From: Kitasatospora herbaricolor
GTDB taxonomy: Bacteria; Actinomycetota; Actinomycetes; Streptomycetales; Streptomycetaceae
NCBI RefSeq assembly: GCF_030813695.1
Contig: NZ_JAUSVA010000002.1
Span: 248,001-312,000, forward strand
DNA: 64,000 bases
Direction of reading: 5' to 3'
In this document: one piece after another, positions 42,971 through 51,766 of the stretch
How the letters are laid out: the number at the start of each line of letters is the position of its first letter
Numbering within the stretch: position 1 is the stretch's first letter
Program-made: the position numbers and the translations under genes
The notes under the pieces: generated by a model
Databases searched by the model: none
Seen by the model: the letters and a program-made list of their open reading frames with translations, nothing else
What the model was told of the DNA's origin: nothing

Positions 42971-43870
42971 ATGACCATCACCGCAGCCGGCGGCTTCACC
43001 GCCGCACACCTCGCCACTGTCCTTGAGCAGTCGTGCCGCTCGGTCGGACTCTCTCCCGACGGTGCCGTTCTGCTGCGCGGCCACACCAACGCCGTCTACC
43101 ACCTTCCCGTTGAACAGGTCGTCGTCAAGATCGCCCGGTTCGGCACTCCACCTGCAGCCGTCCGCCGCACCGTCGCCCTGGTCAAATGGCTCACCCAGCA
43201 GAACTTCCCGACCGTAGACCTGCACGCCGTCCAGCAGCCCGTGAAGGTCGACGGCCACCTCGCCACGTTCTGGACCTACCTGCCCCAGCCCGGCCGACCG
43301 GTCGCCGCCGAACAGCTGGCTGACCCCCTTCGAGACCTGCACCAGCTGACCGGGCCGCCTGTGTCTCTGCCCTCCGTGGACACCGTCGCCGCCATCCGCC
43401 GCTCCCTTGCCGCCACAGGCGCCCTGACCGCGACAGAACGGAACTACCTCGGTCGGCATCTGGAGCAGTTGGAGGTGCAACTCTCCGACGTCACTTACCT
43501 GCTGCCGCCCTCCGTCATCCAGGGTGATCCCCAGCACCGCAACGCCCTGCACACCAACGACGGACGGGCAGTCCTGTGTGACTGGGACACCGCAGCGTTC
43601 GGCCAGCCGGAATGGGACCTGACCACCATCGAGATCCACTGCCGACGGTTCGGCTACGGCCAGGCGCACTACGAGGAATTCGCCCAGCGGTACGGCCTCG
43701 ACATCACCACCTGGGAGGGCTATCCGGTCCTGGCCGCACTGCGCGAGCTCCGGATGATCACCACCAACGCCAAGCGCGCGGCCCCGGACAGTGCGACCCT
43801 CCAAGAGGTCCGCCGTCGCATCAGCCAGCTTGCCGACCGGGCGGCCGACCAGCGCTGGAACATCCTCTGA
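42971..43870 (+). CDS. Phosphotransferase (APH-like kinase), first copy of a pair
   Basis: The 299-residue APH-fold kinase has an N-lobe with GHTNAVYHLPVEQVVVKIARFG, the catalytic loop VIQGDPQHRNALH (Gln in place of the usual His before Gly-Asp) and LCDWDTAAFGQPEWDL. The tail FAQRYGLDITTWEGYPVLAALRELR in part closely parallels that of the kinase at 45583. The substrate is unknown. It follows a TPR regulator and probably shares its transcript. Confidence 0.82.
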   Translation: MTITAAGGFTAAHLATVLEQSCRSVGLSPDGAVLLRGHTNAVYHLPVEQVVVKIARFGTPPAAVRRTVALVKWLTQQNFPTVDLHAVQQPVKVDGHLATFWTYLPQPGRPVAAEQLADPLRDLHQLTGPPVSLPSVDTVAAIRRSLAATGALTATERNYLGRHLEQLEVQLSDVTYLLPPSVIQGDPQHRNALHTNDGRAVLCDWDTAAFGQPEWDLTTIEIHCRRFGYGQAHYEEFAQRYGLDITTWEGYPVLAALRELRMITTNAKRAAPDSATLQEVRRRISQLADRAADQRWNIL

Positions 43871-44188
43871 GCAGCCCGGGCCGACGGCCACCGTGGCAAG
43901 CTCGCGCACGCGGGCGAGGATGGCCACGGTGTGGTTGTGCTCGGCACGGACAACTGACCTGTCGGCGCCGCGTTCCCGGCAGGGGGCGTCCGCGTCCGCG
44001 GCGTGGCAGTGGATGTGCATCTCGTTCCAGTTCGTTGGCCGAAAGGCTCCTTACGGAGCTTCGTTGCGGTGTGTACTGGTGCTGTACCGATCAGCAACCA
44101 TTCAAGGAGCCAGAGCGGCGATCTTGAAGTGGCCGATGCGGATACATGTCACTGCCCGCAGATATCCGCATCCGGAAGCCGGTGAGGG
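43871..44188. other. Intergenic region before the second regulator-kinase pair
   Basis: This holds no recognisable gene. It contains the inverted repeat described at 44135-44172 close to the regulator start. Confidence 0.45.
44135..44172. promoter_or_regulatory. Perfect inverted repeat GATGCGGATA / TATCCGCATC
   Basis: GATGCGGATA at 44135-44144 and its exact inverse at 44163-44172 are 18 bases apart and end 16 bases before the regulator ATG at 44189. Two more direct copies lie inside the gene at 44441-44450 and 44462-44471. The arrangement suggests an operator with auxiliary sites. Confidence 0.55.
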
Positions 44189-45586
44189 ATGCCCCAGCCT
44201 GAGAAGGTGCTCGACCCAACGCGTTCGCCCGAAGCTTGGTTCGGCGCCGAGCTTCGCCTGCGGCGGAAGGAGGCCGGCTTCACCACGTCCAAGGCCTTCG
44301 CGGTTGAGGTCCAGGTCAGCGCGGATGTGGTGCTGAAGATCGAGAAGGGCCAGTACCGCTGCCCGAAGGATCTCGCGCCCCGAATCGACGCGGCTCTGAA
44401 AACCGGCGGATTGTTCGAGCGGGCGTGGGCTATGGCCTTCGATGCGGATAAGAAGCCTCGTGATGCGGATACTTCGTCCAGCACCGTGGGAGAACGGCTT
44501 GGTCACTCGCTCGAAGGGCAGATCCTGGGAGAACGCACATCGTCTGCATCTGCCGGGAGTGAGTCCGTGCACCGTCGTGCTTTCCTCGCCATAGGAGGGC
44601 TTGCAGCCCTCGCCCCCCTGGACCTCACCAAGGTCCTCACACCTGGAGCAGACCTGACGGCACCAGCCAAGGTGAGCCCCAGGGAGATCCGTCAGCTTCA
44701 GGAGATCGCCAGCAGCCTTCACGCCTGGGACAACGCCTACGGCGGCGGCGGCCTCGTCAGCGAACTCGCCGCGAACTCGATGCGCTGGGCCGTGACCCTC
44801 CTGTCCGTCGACTGCCCGTCGGCGATCCGGCCGGACTTCCTGGCCGCTGTCGCCCGGCTCGGGCTCGTCGCCGGCGCGAGCAAGTTCGACGTGTTCGAAC
44901 ACTCAGCCGCGCAGACATCCTTCCGGATCGCCGTCGAGTGCGCCGAGGAGGGCAAGCACTGGCACCTCCGCGCCAAGGGGTACAGCTTCCTCGCCCGACA
45001 GGCCATCTGGACCGGTGAGCCGGACGACGGCCTCACCTACGCGGAGAAGGGCCTGGTCCGTTCGGACCGCCTGACCGCCACCGAGCGTGCCATGCTCCAC
45101 ACAGCCAGAGCGCGGGCCTTCGGCAAGATGCACAACGTGCCGGAGACCATCGCGGCCGTCGGCGCCGCAGACGACGCCTTCGCCGCACGCCGGCCCCAGG
45201 ACGATCCGCCCTGGATGACGTACTACGACGAGGCCCAGCACAACGGCGACACCGCACACGCCCTCTTCGATCTCGCCGTCGGCATGAAGGCATACAACCC
45301 GGCCCAGGCCGAGCAGCGATTCCGAACCGCCGTCCACGGCCACGGCGAGGCCTTCCCCCGGTCCCGGGCCATCTCGGCAACGAAACTGGCCTCGTTGACC
45401 ATGCACCGGGGGGACCCGCACGAGGGCGTCGTTCTCGGACGGCAGGCCGTTGCCCTCAGCGGCGTGCTCACCTCGCGCCGGGCAGCCGACGACCTCCTGG
45501 AACTGGGAAGGTTCGCCGTGCACCATCCTCGACTCCCTGACGCGGTCGACCTCAACGAACGTGTCACCGCTACCGTGCAGGCATGA
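44189..45586 (+). CDS. XRE/TPR-type regulator paired with a kinase
   Basis: The 465-residue protein has a clear XRE HTH (AELRLRRKEAGFTTSKAFAV, SADVVLKIEKGQYRCP), an internal RRAFLAIGGLAALAPL segment near residue 128 and TPR-like helices. Its stop overlaps the kinase start (ATGA). The promoter carries a perfect inverted repeat, and two more copies of the same word lie in the DADKKPRDAD coding stretch. Confidence 0.8.
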   Translation: MPQPEKVLDPTRSPEAWFGAELRLRRKEAGFTTSKAFAVEVQVSADVVLKIEKGQYRCPKDLAPRIDAALKTGGLFERAWAMAFDADKKPRDADTSSSTVGERLGHSLEGQILGERTSSASAGSESVHRRAFLAIGGLAALAPLDLTKVLTPGADLTAPAKVSPREIRQLQEIASSLHAWDNAYGGGGLVSELAANSMRWAVTLLSVDCPSAIRPDFLAAVARLGLVAGASKFDVFEHSAAQTSFRIAVECAEEGKHWHLRAKGYSFLARQAIWTGEPDDGLTYAEKGLVRSDRLTATERAMLHTARARAFGKMHNVPETIAAVGAADDAFAARRPQDDPPWMTYYDEAQHNGDTAHALFDLAVGMKAYNPAQAEQRFRTAVHGHGEAFPRSRAISATKLASLTMHRGDPHEGVVLGRQAVALSGVLTSRRAADDLLELGRFAVHHPRLPDAVDLNERVTATVQA

Positions 45587-46467
45587 CCGACATCGCGCAT
45601 CCGCCCCGAGCCGCTCTCGTAAAGGCGTGCGCCGCGATCGGCGCAAGCGCTCGCGACGCGGTCGCCCTGCGCCTCGCGGAGAACGAGCACTGGCGGTTGC
45701 CGGACGGTGTCATCGTCCGGATCAGCCAGCCGGGACGGTGGACAGCGGCGGTCCGGGAAGTGCACGTTGCCCGATGGCTGGCGGCCAACGGTGTGCGAGC
45801 GGTCGAGCCACTTGACCTGGAGCAGCCAGTCGAAGCCGACGGCCGGCCGGTCACGTTCTGGAACGAGGTGCCTCGCCACGAGCACGGGAGCATCGCCGAC
45901 CTGGCGGCCGTCCTACGTGCACTCCACGCCCTGCCCGAACCCGACTTCGAGCTCGGCGAACTCGACCCCTTCGTCCGGATCGGCGAGCGGCTCCAGGCAG
46001 CCACTACGCTTCCACACAGCGATCGGCAATGGCTCCTCGACCTTCACCGAGACCTCGCCGAAGCATGGGAGACCGGCCTCGCCACCAGCTCAGCCCCAAC
46101 CCCGATCCATGGTGACGCCTGGCCCGGCAACATCGTCAGGACGGCCGCTGGCCCCCTGGTCATGGACCTCGAACGCTTCTCAAGAGGCCCGCGCGAGTGG
46201 GACCTCATCTCCACCGCGGTTCGGGCCCGGACAACCGGGGCCGTCACCGAGGACGAGTACGCCCAGTTTTGCGAGCTGTACGGCTACGACGTCACCACCT
46301 GGGACGGCTTCGGCATCCTGGCCGGCGCCCGCGAGCTGCGCATGGTCAGTTACGCGGCACAGCACGCAGCACGCAACCCCGATTGGCGTCGTGAGGCGCA
46401 GTACCGTGTCGACTGCCTACGCGGCCGACACGGACATCGACCGTGGAAGTGGACCGGCATCATGTGA
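45583..46467 (+). CDS. Phosphotransferase (APH-like kinase), second copy of a pair
   Basis: The 294-residue kinase has PIHGDAWPGNIVRT as catalytic loop and LVMDLERFSRGPREWDLIS as metal-binding motif. The C-terminal YGYDVTTWDGFGILAGARELRMV, in part, parallels YGLDITTWEGYPVLAALRELRMI of the kinase at 42971, showing common origin. It is co-translated with the XRE/TPR regulator upstream. The substrate is unknown; aminoglycosides, other antibiotics or cell metabolites are all possible. Confidence 0.85.
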   Translation: MTDIAHPPRAALVKACAAIGASARDAVALRLAENEHWRLPDGVIVRISQPGRWTAAVREVHVARWLAANGVRAVEPLDLEQPVEADGRPVTFWNEVPRHEHGSIADLAAVLRALHALPEPDFELGELDPFVRIGERLQAATTLPHSDRQWLLDLHRDLAEAWETGLATSSAPTPIHGDAWPGNIVRTAAGPLVMDLERFSRGPREWDLISTAVRARTTGAVTEDEYAQFCELYGYDVTTWDGFGILAGARELRMVSYAAQHAARNPDWRREAQYRVDCLRGRHGHRPWKWTGIM

Positions 46468-46641
46468 GTCCTGCGGCAGACCTGGTAGTGGGGGGCTTGC
46501 TGGGCTTGCTGTAGTGGCTGGCCGGTGCAACTTGCTCTGCAGGAGGACATGCGGACGGCAAGGAACTCTTGGTGCGCCAGATTTTGGGATGGTGCTGAAT
46601 TGAGGCAACACGGCGGCCTCGCGCCCGTCCCGACAGGTTGG

Positions 46642-47220
46642 TCAGTTCCAGCCCTGTCCGCCGTCGTAGAAGATCTGATTGGCGCCGCCGTTCACGTCGT
46701 ACTGGATCGCCCGGACGCCGTCGGCGGTATTCCAGCCTGGGATGTCGATCGCCTTGTAGAATCCGGAGGTCCACGTTTCGAATCGGACCTCCGATCGCTG
46801 GGGGCCGTAGGCCTGGGCGCGGTGGAAGAACTGGTTCTGGTCGGCAGTACTCGTCACGCCGGTCTTGCAGGGGTACTGCATGAGCCCCACGCCGTTGGCG
46901 TTGCTGGCGTACGGGATGTCGATGCACATCCCGGAGTTGACGTTGCGGATCTGGACGTCCCAGGTCCTGCCGTTCACCGGGACGTAGGTCCACTTCTGGT
47001 TGGCCCCGCCGTGGCAGTCCCACTGGCGGATGGCCGCGCCGCGGGCGGTGCTCCAGTCGGCGACCTCGAGGCACTTGCCGGTGGCCGCGCTGCGGATGGT
47101 GAATCGGCTCAGGGAGTTCCAGCCGCTGGCGGCCTCGGCCGGCGAGGCGGACATGGGAACGGTGAGTGCGACGGTGGCGAGTGCCGCGAAACCGGCGAGT
47201 TTACGGACATGGCGAAGCAA
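46642..47220 (-). CDS. Secreted ricin-B lectin-domain protein
   Basis: The 192-residue protein has a Sec signal peptide (RHVRKLAGFAALATVALTV, cleavage after SPAEA-A) followed by a beta-trefoil with QxW-type repeats: IRSAATGKCLEVADWS, WDCHGGANQKWTY, IRNVNSGMCIDIPYAS, LMQYPCKTG and a weak third lobe ending QIFYDGGQGW. It probably binds sugars outside the cell. The start is TTG at 47220, supported by AAGGAG six bases before. There is no catalytic domain. Confidence 0.85.
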   Translation of the reverse strand: MLRHVRKLAGFAALATVALTVPMSASPAEAASGWNSLSRFTIRSAATGKCLEVADWSTARGAAIRQWDCHGGANQKWTYVPVNGRTWDVQIRNVNSGMCIDIPYASNANGVGLMQYPCKTGVTSTADQNQFFHRAQAYGPQRSEVRFETWTSGFYKAIDIPGWNTADGVRAIQYDVNGGANQIFYDGGQGWN

Positions 47221-47819
47221 GGAAGTCTCCTTCGATTGAATGTGCAGGCCACTGACGCCGACGGGATATCAGCCGTCCGTGACACGCCACGAAGTGCTAG
47301 ATGAACTCGCCAACCTCAGAAATCGACTGTCATTACGCCTGACGGAATGGTCATCACGAGCGAAATCCAGCAGCATACGCAATGTCGATGACTCAAAAGG
47401 ATGGTAAGAGATGGCGCCAGAAATCATGGGTACACAACAATTAATCCGGCATGAGTGGGCTTTACTTCAGCACCTTGGGAGAGGAGCAGAGTGCTTATAC
47501 TGCCGCTCCGGCCATGGCCGGACGACCAGGACCGCAGAACCCCTCCGTTTCACCTTCAGTGGCTTGCGAAACCAGCCTGGCGACCATTCTGGCCTCTTTG
47601 ACCATTCCCGGGTCGGACCCTAGAGGGACACCCCGCCGCAATGCACCCTGCACGAGATCTGCCGCGCCAGCGAATCCACCATGCGGGAAAATAGGGACTG
47701 AGATCCCGCAGAGCGGGATGTAGGCGATTCCGACACAGAGAAGTAGATCTTCCGGGCGCACTCCATGGCCGCAGGCTCCGTGGTGCTGACCGGGAACGCA
47801 AACCAGCGCAGCTCCCTCG
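47221..47819. other. Stretch without a recognisable gene
   Basis: About 600 bases, with 47300-47480 noticeably richer in A and T than the surroundings, which suits a promoter region or recently acquired DNA. A short hairpin (ATCCCGCAGAGCGGGAT, 47704-47720) is present. No frame resembles a known protein. Confidence 0.4.
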
Positions 47820-48236
47820 GTGCCCAAGCGGTCCCAGGGTGCGCCCGGCGGGCGCGCCCTCGGGGGCTTCACCCTTGCCGCCGTAACCGGCCTCCGGAAT
47901 TCCAAGGCGCTCCGCTACCTTCACCCCCGCAGAGACCACCCGGACCAGGCCCGCACTGAACACCGTGCCCCAGCCCCCGGGCCCGGCCCACGCCATTCGG
48001 CGCCCGCCGCTCTCGCCCCCGCGCTCCAGAGCCTCGCGACCCAAACCGAGACGGAGCTCCTGACCGGGGGACTGGACGTCGTCCCCGGTGCCGTGACGGA
48101 CGTGCTCAATCACAAGGTGGCCGTGGTCGCGCAGCGACTTAGAATCCAACCCCGGTCCGCCTTGCGCTACATCGAACCCTCGGCCGTCGCCGACCAGATC
48201 GCCGACGCCAGCGCCCTGGGCACCGAAGGTGCGTGA
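47820..48236 (+). CDS. Hypothetical protein, start uncertain
   Basis: Only the C-terminal 60 residues look coding (LTGGLDVVPGAVTDVLNHKV, VAQRLRIQPRSALRYIEPSA), a helical stretch resembling small Streptomyces proteins of unknown function. The N-terminal part from 47820 is Pro/Arg-rich, and the true start may lie further in. Its stop overlaps the next start (GTGA). Confidence 0.45.
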   Translation: MPKRSQGAPGGRALGGFTLAAVTGLRNSKALRYLHPRRDHPDQARTEHRAPAPGPGPRHSAPAALAPALQSLATQTETELLTGGLDVVPGAVTDVLNHKVAVVAQRLRIQPRSALRYIEPSAVADQIADASALGTEGA

Positions 48237-48532
48237 CCGCGTGCGGCGTACGACCGGTGCGGCTCGACCAGCGCACCGCAGGCCTGCGCCGCTGGATCTG
48301 CTCCCGCCCGCTGATGGCCCTGGCCAAGGTGATCAAGTACGCCTCCAGTAACAACGCCTCCCACACCGTCCAGCACGCCACCGACCTGGTCTTCGAGATC
48401 GGAGTCGCGATCGGCCCCGACTCCACGACCTACAGTGCCGCGCTTCCGCTCGGGCTGCTCTACGAGGCCGCCGACCTGATCGAGCAGATCGACGAGCACA
48501 TCAAGGCCGACGGGTGGAGCGTCTGCCCATGA
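48233..48532 (+). CDS. Small hypothetical protein
   Basis: The 99-residue helical protein (LMALAKVIKYASSNNASHTV, LLYEAADLIEQIDEHIKADG) has no family I recognise. GTG 48233 overlaps the preceding stop, so the two genes are probably co-translated. They may be a small two-gene module, such as toxin-antitoxin-like or plasmid-related, but nothing specific shows this. Confidence 0.5.
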   Translation: MTACGVRPVRLDQRTAGLRRWICSRPLMALAKVIKYASSNNASHTVQHATDLVFEIGVAIGPDSTTYSAALPLGLLYEAADLIEQIDEHIKADGWSVCP

Positions 48533-48678
48533 GGCGAGACCACGGCCAGGGCACAATCAATGCCCGGGTGGTCGGGGTCATGTGCGACGACACCAGACTC
48601 ATCCAGACGATCCGAGCCACGACCGTCCCCCCGGACTGACTCCCCCAGCCGGCCCGCGCCCGGACGAGCAGCCCCGCT

Positions 48679-48877
48679 TAGAGCTCGTAACACGATCTCG
48701 TGGATGTGGGGTGGTGGGCCGTGTCCGGTGTGACGATTCGTCCGTTGGTGGTGATGTGACTGCACCGTGGACGGTCGATGACGAGCTGCGGGCGCTGATC
48801 GAACCGGTTTTCCAGCCCTTGCCGGAGCGGCTCCGGGTCCTCGACCGCTGGACGACTGGTTGCGCCTGCAGGACGTC
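48679..48877 (+). pseudogene. IS5-type transposase, 5' part, broken by IS21 insertion
   Basis: From GTG 48756 the frame reads VTAPWTVDDELRALIEPVFQ, the typical N-terminus of IS5-type transposases in Streptomyces, then frameshifts. The end at GAGCTCGTAACACGATCTCG (48681) looks like an outer IS end. The last bases, GACGTC, are the target site of the IS21 insertion, and the frame resumes at 51145. Confidence 0.65.
48872..48877. repeat. Target-site duplication GACGTC, left copy
   Basis: The hexamer GACGTC directly precedes TGTCGGCG at the left end of the IS21 element. The same hexamer follows CGCCGACA at 51139-51144. Confidence 0.75.
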
Positions 48878-48949
48878 TGTCGGCGGCGCGCGAACCGTGA
48901 CCCAGTTTGGCCGGATGAAAATGGACCCGGTGCTGGTGGTTTCGGTGGT

Positions 48950-49774
48950 TCAGTCGGCGGTGTCGGGGTCGGTGGGGACGCGTCCGAGTTCACGGCCGCG
49001 CATGCGGTAGGAGTCTCCCTTGAACGAGTGGACCTCGGCGTGGTGGACGAGGCGGTCGATCATGGCGGCGGCGACGGTCTCGTCGCCGAAGACCTCTCCC
49101 CACCGGCCGAAGGGCTTGTTGCTGGTCACGATCACGGACGCACGTTCGTATCTGTTCGAGACCAGCTGGAAGAACAGGTTCGCGGCCTCGGCTTCGAAGG
49201 GGATGTAGCCCACTTCGTCGACCACGATCAGCGGGTAGCGGGCCAGCCTGGTCAGTTCGGCCTGCAGGCGGCCGGTGTGGTGGGCGGCGGCGAGGCGGTC
49301 GACCCACTCGGCGGCGGTGGCGAACGCGACCCGGTGGCCGGCCTGGCAGGCCCTCACGGCCAATCCGATGGCCAGGTGTGTCTTGCCGGTGCCGGGCGGG
49401 CCCAGAAAGACGGCGTTCTCCTTGGCCGCGATGAAGTCCAGTGTGCCCAGGTGGGCGAGTTGTTGCTTGGTCAGGCCGCGCAGATGGGTGAGGTCGAGTT
49501 CCTCGATCGTCTTGATCGCGGGGAATCGGGCAGCGCGGACGCGGGCCTCGCCGCCGTGGGATTCGCGGGCGGAGACCTCGCGCTGGAGGCAGGCGACGAG
49601 GAATTCGGTGTGGGTCCAGGACTCGGTGCGGGCGCGTTCGGCGAGTCGGTCGGCGGCGTCCAGCAGGGTCGGGGCCTTCATCGCTCGGGCGAGGAAGGCC
49701 AGGTCGGCGGTTGTCTGGCGGCCGGTGCGGCGCCGGCTGTCGGTCGTTGGGGTCGCTTCGGCGGTGGTGGGCAT
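48950..49774 (-). CDS. istB: IS21 helper ATPase IstB
   Basis: The 274-residue DnaC-like AAA+ protein has Walker A FLGPPGTGKTHLAIG, Walker B YPLIVVDEVGYIPF and VIVTSNKPFGRWGEVF. IstB remodels target DNA for the IstA transposase. Its start overlaps the end of istA by one base, as is usual for IS21. Confidence 0.93.
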   Translation of the reverse strand: MPTTAEATPTTDSRRRTGRQTTADLAFLARAMKAPTLLDAADRLAERARTESWTHTEFLVACLQREVSARESHGGEARVRAARFPAIKTIEELDLTHLRGLTKQQLAHLGTLDFIAAKENAVFLGPPGTGKTHLAIGLAVRACQAGHRVAFATAAEWVDRLAAAHHTGRLQAELTRLARYPLIVVDEVGYIPFEAEAANLFFQLVSNRYERASVIVTSNKPFGRWGEVFGDETVAAAMIDRLVHHAEVHSFKGDSYRMRGRELGRVPTDPDTAD

Positions 49775-51033
49775 CAGCTGGCCTCCTTGTCGTTCTTGCC
49801 GCCGTCGATGACGGTGAACAGCCGGTCGTAGTTGTCCAGCGGGCGTTGCTCGACCTCGACGTCGGCCGCGGGGCCGGTGGCGGCGTCGGGTGCCTGTCGC
49901 AGGTGCGGGACGGTGGCCTGGTGGCGCATGCGCCGGCCGGCCTCGGCGTGCTCGGGGTCGGTGATGGTCTGGTGGCGGGCCCAGCAGCGGGGGTGCTCGG
50001 CGACGAGTTCGCCGTCGGTGGTGACGACCTGGACCTGGTCGGTGTCGGTCAGGACGGTGACCCGGTGGCCGATCGCCCGCGGGTGGACGGAGTAGTCGCA
50101 GGTGTCGACGCGGATGTAGTGGTCACGTCCGAGCCGGGTCTGGAAGCGCCACCAATGGCCGGGGCCGGTGGTGGGCAGGGCGAGCATGCCGGCCCGGTCG
50201 GCTTCCCAGCGGTCGGCGGGCCGTGCTTGCAGGGTGCGGTGGACGCGGCGGTTGGCGATCTGGAGCCAGGCGTCGAGCTGGGTGTTGAAGTCGGTGGGGC
50301 CGGCGAAGGTGCGGCCGGGAAGGAACGAGGTCTCCAGGTAGCCGTTCGCGCGTTCGACCAGGCCTTTCGCCTCGGGATCGCGGGGCCGGCAGAAGTAGAT
50401 CCTGGTGGCCAGCAGACCCGCGAAAGCGGCAAACTCGGTGGTCGGCCGGCCGCGGCCGACACCGGCCTCGTTGTCCCACACGAGCATCCTGGGGACGCGG
50501 CCCCAGCCAGACAGCAGTCGCCAGTGGCCGTCGATCAGGTCTGCGGTGGTCCGCGAGGGCAGCATCCGGGCGGTGATCATCCGTGAGTGGCCGGACACGA
50601 TCACCAGGACCGGCGGGCGGCCGCTCTGCCCGTAGCCGAGCGGGATGTCGACCGCGGGGAACCACAGGTCGCACTGGGCCAGCTCGCCGGGCCGGTAGGT
50701 GGTGCGCGAGACCGGGTCCACCGGCAGGTAGGCGGGCCGGAGCTCGCGGACGCGCTCCTTCAGCACGGTCATCCCGTGCTCCCAGCCGATCCGCTCGGCG
50801 ATCACGGTGGCCGGCATCGTCGGCGTCTGCCGCAGCAGCTCGCGGATCCGGTCCTCGACCGGGTCGACGACCGAGCCCTTCGCCGGACGCTGGTACTTCG
50901 GCGGCCGGTCGTTCGCCAGGGCGCGCTTGACGGTGTTCTTCGAGATTCCCAGGTGCCGCGCGATCGCCCGGATCGGCATCTGCTCGGCCCGGTGCAACCG
51001 GCGGATCTCTGCCCAGTCCTCCACGAGGATCAC
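49774..51033 (-). CDS. istA: IS21 transposase IstA
   Basis: The 419-residue DDE transposase has an N-terminal HTH (IRAIARHLGISKNTVKRAL), a catalytic core beginning AQCDLWFPAVDIPLGYG (first Asp), VWDNEAGVGRGR (second Asp) and EAKGLVERANGYLETSF (Glu). A GTG start at 51033 follows a G-rich site. It appears intact. Confidence 0.93.
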   Translation of the reverse strand: MILVEDWAEIRRLHRAEQMPIRAIARHLGISKNTVKRALANDRPPKYQRPAKGSVVDPVEDRIRELLRQTPTMPATVIAERIGWEHGMTVLKERVRELRPAYLPVDPVSRTTYRPGELAQCDLWFPAVDIPLGYGQSGRPPVLVIVSGHSRMITARMLPSRTTADLIDGHWRLLSGWGRVPRMLVWDNEAGVGRGRPTTEFAAFAGLLATRIYFCRPRDPEAKGLVERANGYLETSFLPGRTFAGPTDFNTQLDAWLQIANRRVHRTLQARPADRWEADRAGMLALPTTGPGHWWRFQTRLGRDHYIRVDTCDYSVHPRAIGHRVTVLTDTDQVQVVTTDGELVAEHPRCWARHQTITDPEHAEAGRRMRHQATVPHLRQAPDAATGPAADVEVEQRPLDNYDRLFTVIDGGKNDKEAS

Positions 51034-51138
51034 CCTTCCCTCCTGACCTTGATCAACAAGGCCAGGATCAGACAGAGAGCACCGTGTGGGTCACTTTTGA
51101 TCCGCCGTCAGAGGGTCCGCTTTCGGCCGTCGCCGACA

Positions 51139-51144
51139 GACGTC
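51139..51144. repeat. Target-site duplication GACGTC, right copy
   Basis: It is identical to 48872-48877. Removing the IS21 element plus one copy restores an IS5-type reading frame. Confidence 0.75.
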
Positions 51145-51190
51145 CCATTGGTGCTCCTCACCGGTATCAGGTGGAGCAACTCCTCTGAAA
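51145..51190 (+). pseudogene. IS5-type transposase, continuation after IS21
   Basis: Read with the left flank, the sequence gives DDWLRLQDVPLVLLTGIRWS. This matches the IS5-type segment with LxGILFVLxTGIxW. It stops resembling the family around 51185, so the rest of the transposase was deleted before or after the IS21 insertion. Confidence 0.6.
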
Positions 51191-51242
51191 ATTACACCTG
51201 TTCGATATATCGTTGGCGCAGGTTCGGGCGAGAGGCGTCTTG

Positions 51243-51749
51243 GTGTCGAGAGTGTCAGGAACCATCGTGTCAGCCATAGTTGAACAAGACGGCCATTTGC
51301 TGATGGTTCGCGAACGTCTGCCAGGGGAGCGGGAACAGTGGGTGTTCCCTGGTGGCGTGGCCGAGCCGGGGGAGCTCGCGCACCAAGCGCTCATACGGGA
51401 GGTCTACGAGGAGACCGGGCTGACCCTGGCCGGGCCGACGAGTCTGGCCTGCATCTCCCAGCACGTTGTCACCGGCGATCCCGGCTGGGACGGCACCTGG
51501 ACTGTCTTCACCTTCCGAGCGGAGGGACCGACTGGGACGCTGGGCCCCCTGGATCCCGACGAGCTGGTGCTGGAAGCCGCCTGGGTCCCGGTCGGCGAGG
51601 CCTTGGCCCGATTGGCCGCGCACCCGTCCCGCCGACGCGGGGAGCCGCTCATATCCTTCCTGAACGGCTCGTCATCGCCCGGCGCACTCTGGCTCTGGCC
51701 CGGCGGTCAGGAAGACGCGCCGGTCGTGGTCCCTGTACTTCCCTGCTGA
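51243..51749 (+). CDS. Nudix hydrolase
   Basis: The product of about 168 residues has a canonical Nudix box: FPGGVAEPGELAHQALIREV followed by YEETGL, preceded by HLLMVRERLPGEREQW. Nudix enzymes hydrolyse nucleoside-diphosphate-linked substrates. Several starts are possible (51213 TTG to 51270 GTG); GTG 51243 has GAGAGG suitably placed. It follows the IS5/IS21 remnant, so its original promoter may be lost. Confidence 0.82.
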   Translation: MSRVSGTIVSAIVEQDGHLLMVRERLPGEREQWVFPGGVAEPGELAHQALIREVYEETGLTLAGPTSLACISQHVVTGDPGWDGTWTVFTFRAEGPTGTLGPLDPDELVLEAAWVPVGEALARLAAHPSRRRGEPLISFLNGSSSPGALWLWPGGQEDAPVVVPVLPC

Positions 51750-51766
51750 GAGCTCTCGCAGGATCA

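Larger units (their letters stand above)
48878..51138. mobile_element. IS21-family insertion sequence
   Basis: The element spans TGTCGGCG at 48878 to CGCCGACA at 51138, with extended inner similarity between ends (GGATGAAAATGGACCC near 48911 and GGATCAAAAGTGACCC inverted near 51090). It contains istA and istB and is flanked by a 6-bp duplication. It appears complete. Confidence 0.85.

Noticed and set aside
41312..44020. A 902-codon minus-strand frame
   Set aside because: Antisense to the TPR regulator and kinase; no domain recognised.
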